Shown here piece by piece: positions 18,829 through 26,896 of a stretch of DNA of 64,000 bases. The stretch is taken from contig NZ_CANMEU010000001.1 in assembly GCF_947497045.1 (NCBI RefSeq), positions 310,001-374,000 on the forward strand, in the 5' to 3' direction. The position numbers were made by a program, and so were the translations under genes. The stretch is from an uncultured Tateyamaria sp. Its GTDB lineage: Bacteria > Pseudomonadota > Alphaproteobacteria > Rhodobacterales > Rhodobacteraceae. How positions within the stretch are numbered: the first letter of the stretch is position 1; every line of letters begins with the position of its first letter. Under the pieces are notes generated by a model that was not told the origin of the DNA, made no database searches, and saw only the letters and a program-made list of their open reading frames with translations.

Positions 18829-19504
18829 CATGCGGCGCGCGGGCGGACGTCTGGTCACGTTCGGAATCGCCGGAATCATGGCACTGTTGTTGCTTGCGGC
18901 CTCACTGTTGTTTCTGACGTTGCCCGATGCCGGGGCGTTCGATACGCGGGTCGAACAGATCTTTATCGAAAACGCCGACCTCACCAGTCCGGCTGAAATC
19001 AAGCTGCTCGAAATCCTGGCCCAATCGGGCACGGCATTCTCGGACACACTTGCCAGCTACCGGGTGGTGATCTTCGTATTGCTGGTATTTGCCACGGGGA
19101 TGATGATTGCAGCCCTCATCTTCCTTGTGCTGCTGGTAACCTTCAACCGTCGCATGGCGCAGATCGAGCGAGCAGGTATTCAAGTGAACTCCCTGCTGAT
19201 CAGCCGCGAGGAAAACACGGTCTACCTCAACAACCTCGGATTCAAACTGACAGATGCGGCAATGGAAACCATGTCCGTACTGGCCGAGGCGCGCATGGAT
19301 GACGACGTGTTGTCAGGCTCGGAGATCGAAGGGGTTATCTCGGGGCGCAGTGCTGCCGATTGCGACGAGGCGGCAGGGGCCACTCGGATCAAACGGCTGC
19401 GCGACACGCTCGGCAACCAGATCGTGAGCGAACTGTTGGTGAAAAACATCGCGCGACGCGGCTACATGCTGAGCGTCGAAAAAGACGTGATCAAAGTTCT
19501 CTGA
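18800..19504 (+). CDS. two-helix membrane protein with a C-terminal winged-helix-like domain
   Basis: A 234-residue protein. A short basic N-terminus is followed by a transmembrane helix (about residues 18-42) and a loop of some 45 residues. A second helix follows (about 88-117), ending in FNRR. The C-terminal part resembles an OmpR/PhoB-type winged helix: VYLNNLGFKLTDAAMETMSVL reads like the first strands and helix, and TRIKRLRDTLGNQ...KNIARRGYMLSVE like the recognition helix and wing. Positive charges predict both termini in the cytoplasm. This is the reverse of ToxR/CadC, where the winged helix is N-terminal. A GTG with AAAGGA upstream is the likely start. The DNA-binding call is inferred. 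Confidence 0.65.
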   Translation: MPDNTTSASDMRRAGGRLVTFGIAGIMALLLLAASLLFLTLPDAGAFDTRVEQIFIENADLTSPAEIKLLEILAQSGTAFSDTLASYRVVIFVLLVFATGMMIAALIFLVLLVTFNRRMAQIERAGIQVNSLLISREENTVYLNNLGFKLTDAAMETMSVLAEARMDDDVLSGSEIEGVISGRSAADCDEAAGATRIKRLRDTLGNQIVSELLVKNIARRGYMLSVEKDVIKVL

Positions 19505-19505
19505 C

Positions 19506-19600
19506 CCTTTCCTTTCGCCAAAAATACCTCCCCGGAGGGCAGGGTCTTTGCGGATGCAAAGGCCAAGCATCGTGTGGCGCGCATGCGCCTCATTTCGACA
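19506..19600. repeat. intergenic repeat family member (copy C)
   Basis: CCTTTCCTTTCGCCAAAAATACC begins the block, followed by TCCCCGGAGG and, further on, CATCGTGTGGCGCG, which is shared with copy A. It lies just after the membrane winged-helix gene. Confidence 0.6.
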
Positions 19601-19658
19601 GTGGCCATTTGGGGGCGCACGCAGCTAGGGTGCGCCAACACCACAAGGAGAGATGCCC

Positions 19659-20438
19659 ATGCCCGCCCCCCACAACCCGTTCAAGGCCGCAATCAACAAC
19701 GGTGAAACCGTCATTGGCTGCTGGCTGTCTCTCGGTGACCCCCTCGCAACCGAAATCGCGGGCACCGCCGGGTTCGACTGGTTGCTGATCGATGGGGAGC
19801 ACACACCATACGACATCTCGCGCATACGGATGCAACTGATGGCACTGCAAGCTTCCGACAGCCACGCGGCTGTGCGCGTTCCGAGTTCGGAAACATGGAT
19901 TATCAAACAGGTCCTCGATGCAGGCGCGCAGACCGTGCTGGTGCCCATGGTCGAAAGTGCGGAACAAGCCCACCAACTGGTTGGCGATATGCGCTATCCT
20001 CCGACCGGACACCGCGGCGTGGGGTATTCCGGGGCCCGGTGCAGCCGGTTCGGCGCGATCACGGATTACGGCCAGACCGCGGATGATCAGATCTGCCTGC
20101 TGGTGCAGGTCGAAAACCGGGCGGGCATCGCCAATCTTGACGAGATCCTCGCAGTCGAAGGCATCAATGGCGTCTTTATCGGCCCTGCTGATCTGTCGGC
20201 TGACATGGGTCATATGGGCGATCTGACCCATCCGGATGTGCAGGCGACCATCAAGGATGCGTTTCAGAGGATTGAGGCGGCGGGGAAAGCCCCCGGCGTC
20301 CTCGCCACCACGCCCGAGATGACGCAGGATTGCCTCGATTGGGGCGCACGTTTTGTTGCTACAGGCATTGACCTTTTAATCCTTGCCAAGCAGTTGCGCA
20401 GCTTGGCGGCGACCTGGAAAGGCAAAGTTACGCGCTAG
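19659..20438 (+). CDS. HpcH/HpaI family aldolase (2-dehydro-3-deoxy acid aldolase type)
   Basis: A 259-residue class II pyruvate aldolase. LIDGEHTPYD holds the active-site His, VENRAGI the metal-binding Glu, and FIGPADLSADMG the Asp ligand. Relatives such as HpaI and GarL cleave hydroxy-keto acids to pyruvate plus an aldehyde. The true substrate is not predictable here and no pathway genes flank it. Two ATGs are available. The second lies eight bases after AAGGAG while the first lies only two bases after it, so the second is preferred. Confidence 0.87.
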   Translation: MPAPHNPFKAAINNGETVIGCWLSLGDPLATEIAGTAGFDWLLIDGEHTPYDISRIRMQLMALQASDSHAAVRVPSSETWIIKQVLDAGAQTVLVPMVESAEQAHQLVGDMRYPPTGHRGVGYSGARCSRFGAITDYGQTADDQICLLVQVENRAGIANLDEILAVEGINGVFIGPADLSADMGHMGDLTHPDVQATIKDAFQRIEAAGKAPGVLATTPEMTQDCLDWGARFVATGIDLLILAKQLRSLAATWKGKVTR

Positions 20439-20475
20439 CGCTGTGGTTTCGCCGCGCTGGCGCTGCGGCGACAGG

Positions 20476-20525
20476 CCGGGGGTTCCACCCCCGGACCCCC
20501 GAGGTATTTAAGGCGAAAGGAAAGA
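20476..20525. repeat. intergenic repeat copy D with a bidirectional hairpin
   Basis: A perfect hairpin CCGGGGGT-TCC-ACCCCCGG (20476-20494) is followed by GAGGTATTTAAGGCGAAAGG, an inverted variant of the repeat core. It sits between convergent stops of the aldolase and DUF3095 genes, where it can serve both as a terminator. Confidence 0.6.
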
Positions 20526-20541
20526 CAGTCCTACTGCACCG

Positions 20542-21669
20542 TCAGCCCCCTTTGATCCCCATGGCGGCTTGGGTATAGCCGCCCGCTGCACCGTCGATGA
20601 AGTGCACGTGCGTGTCGTCCATGATGGAGGGTACAATACAGGTCATCATCGCCTCGTCCTGGGTGTGCAGGCCGTATTTGATCGTGCCTGCTGCGCGCGC
20701 GCGTTCAAGGATCTCTGTCAGTCGCGCCACAGTCGCGGTGTCGCAATCAATTGTCATTTTCAGCCCATCGTCGAACTTGCGGTAGTCCGCATTTGCGCCC
20801 ACAGTTCGCTGATAGTGGGCCGGGTCGAAGCCGCCCAGCTTGATCCTGGTCTTGAGCAGCACCCACGCAATTGCCGTTTCAAACAGAATTTGACGACGCC
20901 GTTTGGCAAGTGGCATATCCCCCCGGCTCGCATGGGCCTCTAGCACCGCTCCGGGCGGCGGCCAGCCCGTTCCCGGCCCCTCGGGTGGTGACGGATGCCC
21001 GCCTCGGTCGAGGGTTTGCACAATGTCGAGCACGTCTTGCGCCACCACACTGAAGGTTGCCGCATCCACACCTTGCCCCGGTTGCACGAGCAGTGACAGG
21101 ATCGTCCCGCTTTGGGCCTTCATATGGCTCCACCGGCAACTCAGGCCCGTGAGGTCAGGTTGCGTGCCGGCGGGTGCCTCGGCCACCGTTTCGATCCCTG
21201 CTTTCATCTGATCCTCGGCCCAACTGACCCCGCCTCCGGTGAACATGGCATAATCCACCCCCTGAGACGCCGAATGACGGGCGACTGCCACCTCGTGCCC
21301 GGCCGCCCGTATATCCGAGACCGCGAACAGCCCCACCCGCAGCCCCATGTCAAATTCTGCCCGCGCCCAGACTTGCACCGCTGCCAGCGCAGCCTCTGCC
21401 TGTGCGCGAAACTCGGGTGGGTGCGCGAACGCCGCTCCGTCCCCGCCAAAGACAAACGGAAACGCCCGCCCGTTTGCGGCGTTGATCTGGGACGAGATCA
21501 CGGCCGCCCCGATCATATTCACCACTTTGTACTTTCCTGCCGCAATCGCATCTGTTGACCCGATAATATCAGACGTTCCCACCACCCAATCGTCAGGCAG
21601 CGGGTCGTAATGCACTGGGTCCGCCAATTCGGAAAAGGCCGCACGCCGCGGCAGATCATCGTAAAACAT
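20542..21669 (-). CDS. DUF3095 domain-containing protein
   Basis: A 375-residue cytoplasmic protein matching the DUF3095 family by its N-terminal DDWVVGTSDIIGSTDAIAAG and FVFGGDGAAFA segments. These resemble the metal- and nucleotide-binding parts of class III cyclases (VGTSDIIGST; GGDGA), so the family may be distantly cyclase-like. This is a resemblance only. No signal peptide or membrane helix. It stands alone, divergent from an MFS gene. Confidence 0.75.
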   Translation of the reverse strand: MFYDDLPRRAAFSELADPVHYDPLPDDWVVGTSDIIGSTDAIAAGKYKVVNMIGAAVISSQINAANGRAFPFVFGGDGAAFAHPPEFRAQAEAALAAVQVWARAEFDMGLRVGLFAVSDIRAAGHEVAVARHSASQGVDYAMFTGGGVSWAEDQMKAGIETVAEAPAGTQPDLTGLSCRWSHMKAQSGTILSLLVQPGQGVDAATFSVVAQDVLDIVQTLDRGGHPSPPEGPGTGWPPPGAVLEAHASRGDMPLAKRRRQILFETAIAWVLLKTRIKLGGFDPAHYQRTVGANADYRKFDDGLKMTIDCDTATVARLTEILERARAAGTIKYGLHTQDEAMMTCIVPSIMDDTHVHFIDGAAGGYTQAAMGIKGG

Positions 21670-21775
21670 GCATCCCCTCTTTCATATTGGACCCTAACAC
21701 GCCCCCAACAATCGGCAATGAGGCTTGCGCAGCCGCCCCGCCCATGCCACCCCATGCCCCAGATTGGAGACCCCC

Positions 21776-22948
21776 ATGAAAGCTGGACTGACCCTGTTGG
21801 CCCTGGCCTATGTCTTGAGCCAGTTTTTTCGCGCATTTTTGGCCGTGCTCACGGCCCCATTGGGCACCGACCTCGGCGTTGGCCCGGATGTTCTGGCCAC
21901 CGCGTCGGGCTTGTGGTTCCTCGCCTTTGCCGCCATGCAGATCCCCGTGGGCATTGCGCTGGACAGTCTCGGGCCCCGCCGCACCGCCGGGTGGCTGTTC
22001 CTTTTTGGAGGTGCGGGTGGCGCTGCCCTGTTCGCAGTTGCGCAGGGCCCCCTCTATATCCATGCCGCAATGATACTGATCGGGGTGGGCTGCTCACCCG
22101 TGTTGATGGCCAGTTTCTATATCTTTGCGCGCGAGTTTGAACCGGCACGCTTCGCCACCCTCGCGGCGCTGATGATTGGTGTGGGAACGGTGGGCAATCT
22201 GATCTCATCCTACCCGCTGGCCTTTGCTGCGGACACGATCGGGTGGCGTGCAGCCCTTTGGGGGCTTGCCGCCCTGTCGGGGGTGATCGCCCTTGGTATC
22301 CTTACAACCGTGCGTGATCCGGCCAAGGTGACGGGCACGGTGGAGGGTCGCCTGATGGACCTCCTCCGCCTGCCTGTGTTGTGGCTGATCATTCCGCTTG
22401 CGGCGATGAACTATGTTCCGGCTGGCGCTGTGCGCGGCCTTTGGATTGGTCCGTACCTGCGCGATGTGTTCGAGATGAGCACCAGCCAGATTGGCCAAGC
22501 CTCTTTGGTGATGAGCGTGGCCATGATTGCAGGGGTTGTGGCTTACGGCCCGCTTGATCGTATCCTGGGAACGCGAAAATGGGTGGTTTTTGCGGGCAAT
22601 GCGCTGACGGCATCCTGCGTACTTGCCCTTGCTGTCTGGGTCGACGTGTCCCCCATCCTTGCAATTGCGCTGATGGCCGGGATCGGTTTTTTCGGAGCCA
22701 CCTTTCCCGTCATTGTCGCCCATGGGCGCAGCTTTTTCCCGGCGCATCTGACGGGACGAGGCGTGACGCTGATGAACCTATTTGGGATCGGGGGCGTGGG
22801 GGTGATGCAATTTGCGTCCGGGCGCATTCACACGGCCGCCGCTGGCAGTGACCCGGGCGCGCCCTATGTCGCCGTCTTTGCCTTTATCGGTGTGGCCCTT
22901 GCGCTGAGCTTGATCCCCTATGCACGCAGCCGTGACAACGTGGGCTGA
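21776..22948 (+). CDS. MFS transporter
   Basis: A 390-residue inner-membrane carrier with about twelve hydrophobic helices and the loop 2-3 motif (IALDSLGPRRT). It resembles the smaller bacterial MFS proteins for anions or drugs. The substrate is not predictable. The ATG has GGAG seven bases upstream. It is monocistronic or reads toward asd, whose start lies 68 bp downstream with its own strong ribosome binding site. Confidence 0.85.
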   Translation: MKAGLTLLALAYVLSQFFRAFLAVLTAPLGTDLGVGPDVLATASGLWFLAFAAMQIPVGIALDSLGPRRTAGWLFLFGGAGGAALFAVAQGPLYIHAAMILIGVGCSPVLMASFYIFAREFEPARFATLAALMIGVGTVGNLISSYPLAFAADTIGWRAALWGLAALSGVIALGILTTVRDPAKVTGTVEGRLMDLLRLPVLWLIIPLAAMNYVPAGAVRGLWIGPYLRDVFEMSTSQIGQASLVMSVAMIAGVVAYGPLDRILGTRKWVVFAGNALTASCVLALAVWVDVSPILAIALMAGIGFFGATFPVIVAHGRSFFPAHLTGRGVTLMNLFGIGGVGVMQFASGRIHTAAAGSDPGAPYVAVFAFIGVALALSLIPYARSRDNVG

Positions 22949-23016
22949 ACCGCCCCCTTTCCCCTCGCGGCTATTGCGTATAAAGCGCCCTCACCTACCC
23001 AAAAAGGAGAAGTCGC

Positions 23017-24039
23017 ATGGGGTATCGTGTCGTCGTCGCGGGTGCCACCGGTAACGTGGGCCGTGAAATGTTGAACATCCTGGCCGAGCGCCAGTTTCCA
23101 GTGGACGAATTGGCCGTACTGGCCAGCCGCCGTTCGCTTGGGACCGAAGTATCCTTCGGTGACAAGACATTGACGACCAAGGATATCGACACATTCGACT
23201 TCACGGGCTGGGATATGGCCCTGTTCGCCATCGGCTCGGACGCGACCAAGACATATGCGTCCATCGCCGCCGAGGCCGGCTGCGTGGTCATCGATAACTC
23301 GTCGCTTTACCGTTATGACGCGGACGTACCCCTGATCGTGCCGGAAGTGAATGCCGATGCGATCATGGGCTATTCCAAGAAGAACATCATCGCCAACCCC
23401 AACTGCTCGACCGCGCAGATGGTTGTGGCCCTGAAACCCCTGCATGACCGCGCAACCATCAAGCGCGTCGTCGTCAGCACCTATCAGTCCGTGTCCGGCG
23501 CGGGCAAAGAGGGCATGGACGAGCTGTGGGACCAGACCAAGGCGATCTACAACCCGACCTCGGATGTGCCCCCCAAGAAATTCCAGAAGCAGATCGCGTT
23601 CAACGTCATCCCGCAGATCGACGTGTTCATGGAAGACGGCACCACCAAGGAAGAGTGGAAGATGATGGTGGAGACGAAGAAGATCGTCGATCCGTCCATC
23701 AAGGTCACGGCCACATGTGTGCGCGTCCCCGTCTTTGTAGGCCACGCCGAGGCGGTCAATATCGAGACCGAGGATTTCCTCGATGAAGACGAGGCTCGCG
23801 ATATTCTGCGCGAGGCCCCGGGCATCATGGTCATCGATAAGCGCGAGGATGGGGGCTATGTTTCGCCTGTGGAATGCGCGGGTGACTATGCCACCTTCAT
23901 CAGCCGGATCCGGCAGGACAGCACCATCGACAACGGGCTGAACTTCTGGTGCGTTTCGGACAATCTGCGCAAGGGTGCGGCCCTGAATGCCGTTCAGATT
24001 GCCGAGCTGCTGGGCACGCGGGTGCTGCAAAAAGGCTGA
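23017..24039 (+). CDS. asd: aspartate-semialdehyde dehydrogenase
   Basis: A 340-residue enzyme that reduces aspartyl phosphate to aspartate semialdehyde with NADPH, feeding lysine/diaminopimelate, threonine and methionine synthesis. The NADP-binding GATGNVGREML lies at the N-terminus. The active-site Cys is in NPNCSTAQM near residue 130, and the catalytic His is in the CVRVPVFVGHAEA segment. AAAAAGGAG precedes the ATG. A strong terminator follows directly, so the gene ends its transcript. Confidence 0.96.
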   Translation: MGYRVVVAGATGNVGREMLNILAERQFPVDELAVLASRRSLGTEVSFGDKTLTTKDIDTFDFTGWDMALFAIGSDATKTYASIAAEAGCVVIDNSSLYRYDADVPLIVPEVNADAIMGYSKKNIIANPNCSTAQMVVALKPLHDRATIKRVVVSTYQSVSGAGKEGMDELWDQTKAIYNPTSDVPPKKFQKQIAFNVIPQIDVFMEDGTTKEEWKMMVETKKIVDPSIKVTATCVRVPVFVGHAEAVNIETEDFLDEDEARDILREAPGIMVIDKREDGGYVSPVECAGDYATFISRIRQDSTIDNGLNFWCVSDNLRKGAALNAVQIAELLGTRVLQKG

Positions 24040-24045
24040 GGGCGG

Positions 24046-24112
24046 GGCGGAGGACACCTCCGCCTTACGGGCCGACGTGACGGGGTAAGGCGGAGGTGTC
24101 CTCCGCCTTTTT
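24046..24112 (+). terminator. strong nested-palindrome terminator after asd
   Basis: Two 23-bp arms (24046-24068 and 24085-24107) are perfect inverted copies separated by 16 nt and followed by five T. Each arm is itself a palindrome (GGCGGAGG-ACA-CCTCCGCC on the left), so the RNA can fold as one long hairpin or as two short ones. Confidence 0.9.
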
Positions 24113-24211
24113 CACGCGCGCTTGCGCCAAACCTGCGCGATCATTTCCCTTTCCCTTTGTCGCTGTTGCATGCACCCTGTCCACGACCTCGAAGACGAAA
24201 GGTGCTGTTCC

Positions 24212-25834
24212 ATGCGTTTGCTTGCCGTTGCTTTGCTGCTGTGCCCCCTGCCCGGCCTTGCCGATACCTTCACTCTGGACGCGCCGCCTGTCGCGGTCAC
24301 GGCCTATGCCAGCGGTGCGCAGGTCACCCGACGCACCAGCGTTGATCTGCCCGCAGGCCAGCACATCCTGCGCATTGCAGACATGGACCCGAACGTATGG
24401 CCCGAGGCGATTGATATCCGCCTGCAAGGGGCTGTGATCACGGCGCGCCAATGGACGCAGGCACCTGATCAACCCTACCGCGCACCGCGCACGCCAGCCT
24501 GGCTGGCCGCCAAAGAGGCGCGCGATCAGGCCGCTGAGGCGCTGGCCGCACGTGACGATCAGATCGCACTTGCCCTTGCCAAAGGCGATGCCGCGCAGGA
24601 TCAGATCGCATTCCTGAATGGCATCGCCCTGCCGGATGAGACCGGAACGGACGTGGACACGTTGCGTGCCATCGGTCAGTTGATCGCAAGCGACGGCACA
24701 GCCGCCCGCGCTGCCATCCGCGCTGCCGAAACCGAGGCGCGCACCTTGCGGGCTGATCGCGATGACCTCGAGTTTGCCCTGCGTGAGGCCGAAGCCGCCT
24801 TGCGCGCTGTGACGCCGTCCAACACGCAGCCCGCCACGTTGACTCTCAATGTCACGGTGGAACAGGCGGGGTCTGCAACGCTGGAGATCAATTACATCAG
24901 CGATTTCGTGCAGTGGGCCCCGACTTACCGCGTGGTGCTGGCTGAGGATGACACGCTGATGATTGAGCGCGGCGCGAGCGTCACCCAATCATCGGCGGAG
25001 GACTGGACCGATATCAGCCTGACCCTGTCGACCCTTTCGCCGTTTGAAGGATCCGAACCCGGCACCTTGCGCCCCTTGCGCCGCCGCATCATCGATCCAA
25101 AGGAAGAGGCCGAGACATTCTCGCGCTTGCGCGCGCAATCGGGTGTGGCGGATATGGCCTCGCCGATCATGGAGGCACCTGTTATAGTGGAAGAGGCCAC
25201 CGCCACCGCCGATTTTTCCGGGGTCGGGGTCAGCTACACGCTGCCCGGCACGGTCTCCATTCCCGCCCAAAGCGACGCGGTGCAGATCGCCCTCGACACC
25301 CTCGACTTTGATGCTACCCTGACAGCCCGCGCCGTGCCTGCCCTCGACGACACCGCCTATCGACTGGTGGAATTCGAAAACACATCGCCCGAAATCCTGT
25401 TGCCCGGCGAAGCGCTGCTTTACGTGGGCACGCAATTGGTCGGGGCGGCTGATCTTGACGCGCTCCCGCCCAACGACACGGCCGACATCTTCTTTGGCCG
25501 CATCGAAGGTCTCCGCCTGACCCGGACCGTGCTTGACCGCAACGAGGGGGATCGGGGCATCATCACCCGCTCCAACGAACAACGCGAGGAGATACGGATC
25601 GATATCGAGAACCTGACCGACCGCGCATGGGATGTCACCCTGCGCGACGCCGTGCCCTTTTCGGAGCAGGAGGATCTTGTGATCGACTGGAGTGCCACGC
25701 CGTCGCCGGATGACACTGCGGTAGACGACCAGCGCGGTATCCTTGAATGGGACCTGACGCTGGCCGCTGGCGAAACCCAGTCCATTGCGCTGCAAACCGA
25801 GCTGAGATGGCCCGAGGGCATGATTCTCAGATAG
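24212..25834 (+). CDS. MuiA-like DUF4139 domain-containing secreted protein
   Basis: A 540-residue protein. A signal peptide (cleavage near GLA) is followed by a DUF4140-like N-terminal domain with VTAYASGAQVTR and a helical, Ala/Glu-rich stretch (about residues 95-220, likely coiled coil). The DUF4139 beta domain contains ISDFVQWAPTYRVVL and EDWTDISLTLST. The family includes Aeromonas MuiA, linked to suppression of mucoidy, but its activity is unknown. It likely acts in the periplasm or outer membrane. The ATG is supported by AAAGGTG. Confidence 0.82.
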   Translation: MRLLAVALLLCPLPGLADTFTLDAPPVAVTAYASGAQVTRRTSVDLPAGQHILRIADMDPNVWPEAIDIRLQGAVITARQWTQAPDQPYRAPRTPAWLAAKEARDQAAEALAARDDQIALALAKGDAAQDQIAFLNGIALPDETGTDVDTLRAIGQLIASDGTAARAAIRAAETEARTLRADRDDLEFALREAEAALRAVTPSNTQPATLTLNVTVEQAGSATLEINYISDFVQWAPTYRVVLAEDDTLMIERGASVTQSSAEDWTDISLTLSTLSPFEGSEPGTLRPLRRRIIDPKEEAETFSRLRAQSGVADMASPIMEAPVIVEEATATADFSGVGVSYTLPGTVSIPAQSDAVQIALDTLDFDATLTARAVPALDDTAYRLVEFENTSPEILLPGEALLYVGTQLVGAADLDALPPNDTADIFFGRIEGLRLTRTVLDRNEGDRGIITRSNEQREEIRIDIENLTDRAWDVTLRDAVPFSEQEDLVIDWSATPSPDDTAVDDQRGILEWDLTLAAGETQSIALQTELRWPEGMILR

Positions 25835-25888
25835 CTGTTTTTGCCCATTCTTGGTTTCTATCTGCTTAACAAAAATCCGGCGTAAGCC

Positions 25889-25910
25889 TGCCGCATCCTC
25901 GGATGCGGCA
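25889..25910 (+). terminator. Rho-independent terminator after the MuiA-like gene
   Basis: A perfect 10-bp stem TGCCGCATCC / GGATGCGGCA lies 55 bp after the stop and is followed by a T-rich stretch (TTGGTTATAGTTTTA). The tail is not a clean T-run, so efficiency is uncertain. The following ~200 bases are AT-rich and hold no recognised gene. Confidence 0.6.
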
Positions 25911-26119
25911 TTGGTTATAGTTTTATCTATATCTTATCGACGTCTAAGCTATTGATATAAAAATAAATCCTGAACCTTAAACCTGATCGTTAAAACTCGC
26001 GCGGATCACGCAAGAAATCAGTAATTTGCGCCTGTCATACCAGTCTCATCAAACCGGTCGGGGGGCCGGGGAAAGTGTCAGCACCGAGGCTGATGCACAA
26101 CATAAAGGTGAGTGGGATT

Positions 26120-26329
26120 ATGATGATGAACTGGATGATGACGCTGATCCGCGGATCGAAGACTGAAACAACTGACCGCGCTGACGATGATCGGTCGCAA
26201 GTGACACGGGACGAGGTGGCCGATCTGTTCGCCGCTGACCTGGCCCGCCCGGCGCTGCAAAAGCGCGCCAAGGTGCAGCGCCGCAAGCCGCGCCGCTTCA
26301 CGGCAGTAAGCCTTCCTATGTGTGCCTGA
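26120..26329 (+). CDS. small basic hypothetical protein (69 aa)
   Basis: The frame starts with a run of methionines (MMMNWMMTLIRG) after AAAGGTGAG. It continues with an acidic middle (DRADDDRSQVTRDEVADLF) and a basic tail rich in Arg and Lys (KRAKVQRRKPRRF). Codon choice is like that of neighbouring genes in the second half. No family recognised. The N-terminus is too short for a real membrane helix. It may be a small regulatory or nucleic-acid-binding protein, but evidence is limited to the open frame and ribosome binding site. Confidence 0.45.
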   Translation: MMMNWMMTLIRGSKTETTDRADDDRSQVTRDEVADLFAADLARPALQKRAKVQRRKPRRFTAVSLPMCA

Positions 26330-26446
26330 GATCAAGCAAGGCCTGCGCACGACATCACGCGCCACTCTGATCGGGCGCGGCGGGCCATAGGATTTTCAAG
26401 CAATAAAAAATCAAGGCTCGGATCACATACCGGCCTGACAAGAACT

Positions 26447-26552
26447 CCATACGCATTTGGGTAACAAACGTTGAGGTGCGTGGCGTATGGATAAAGTGGG
26501 GTAACGAGTGGCGAGGCGGTGGACCGGACAGCGGTGCGCCGCCTCTTTTTTT
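26447..26552 (+). ncRNA. candidate small RNA ending in a Rho-independent terminator
   Basis: No gene lies between the small basic protein and the convergent sbtB, yet the stretch is structured. It has an 8-bp inverted repeat CCATACGC / GCGTATGG (26447-26454, 26483-26490) and two GGGTAAC copies. A GAGGCGG / CCGCCTC hairpin is followed by seven T, a good terminator for plus-strand transcription. It could be a free small RNA or the 3' end of the small-protein transcript. No promoter is clear. Confidence 0.4.
26513..26552 (+). terminator. Rho-independent terminator (plus strand)
   Basis: A 7-bp GC-rich stem, GAGGCGG (26513-26519) with CCGCCTC (26539-26545), is followed by seven T. There is no T-run on the other strand, so it does not serve sbtB. 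Confidence 0.75.
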
Positions 26553-26567
26553 CGCCCTGCGGCGGGA

Positions 26568-26879
26568 TCAGAACCGTTCGGCGCGCACGACTTCGCAGTC
26601 GCTGATCGACACGATCCCGATATGACGATCCACCACCGCAAATGCGGCGTCCAGCAATGCATCCAGTCGGTCGGGCCGGATCACGCAGACGACCTGCACC
26701 ATTCCTGTACCCCGGCTGACCTGACCTTCGCGGCTCCACCCGCCGGACCGGCCTGATCCGCCCAGCACCGGCAGCACCGACCATCCGGTCACCCCAGCCC
26801 CTTCCAGCGCATCCGTCAGACGGCTTTGCATGACCAGTTCGATGATGATGGCAACCCGTTTGGCTTTGTGCGTCTGCAT
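26568..26879 (-). CDS. PII-like bicarbonate-transport regulator (SbtB type)
   Basis: A 103-residue PII-superfamily protein. The N-terminal strand KRVAIIIELVMQSRLTDALE and GVTGWSVLPVLGGSGRSGG are followed by a probable T-loop (GWSREGQVSRGTG) and a final strand IVSISDCEVV. Its position immediately after an SbtA-type permease identifies it as SbtB-like. Cyanobacterial SbtB trimers bind adenyl nucleotides including cAMP and plug the SbtA pore. The C-terminal Cys-containing loop of cyanobacterial SbtB is absent here. AAGGAG lies 12 nt before the start. It is probably co-transcribed with the permease and carbonic anhydrase genes. Confidence 0.82.
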   Translation of the reverse strand: MQTHKAKRVAIIIELVMQSRLTDALEGAGVTGWSVLPVLGGSGRSGGWSREGQVSRGTGMVQVVCVIRPDRLDALLDAAFAVVDRHIGIVSISDCEVVRAERF

Positions 26880-26896
26880 GGTGGTGTGGTGCTCCT

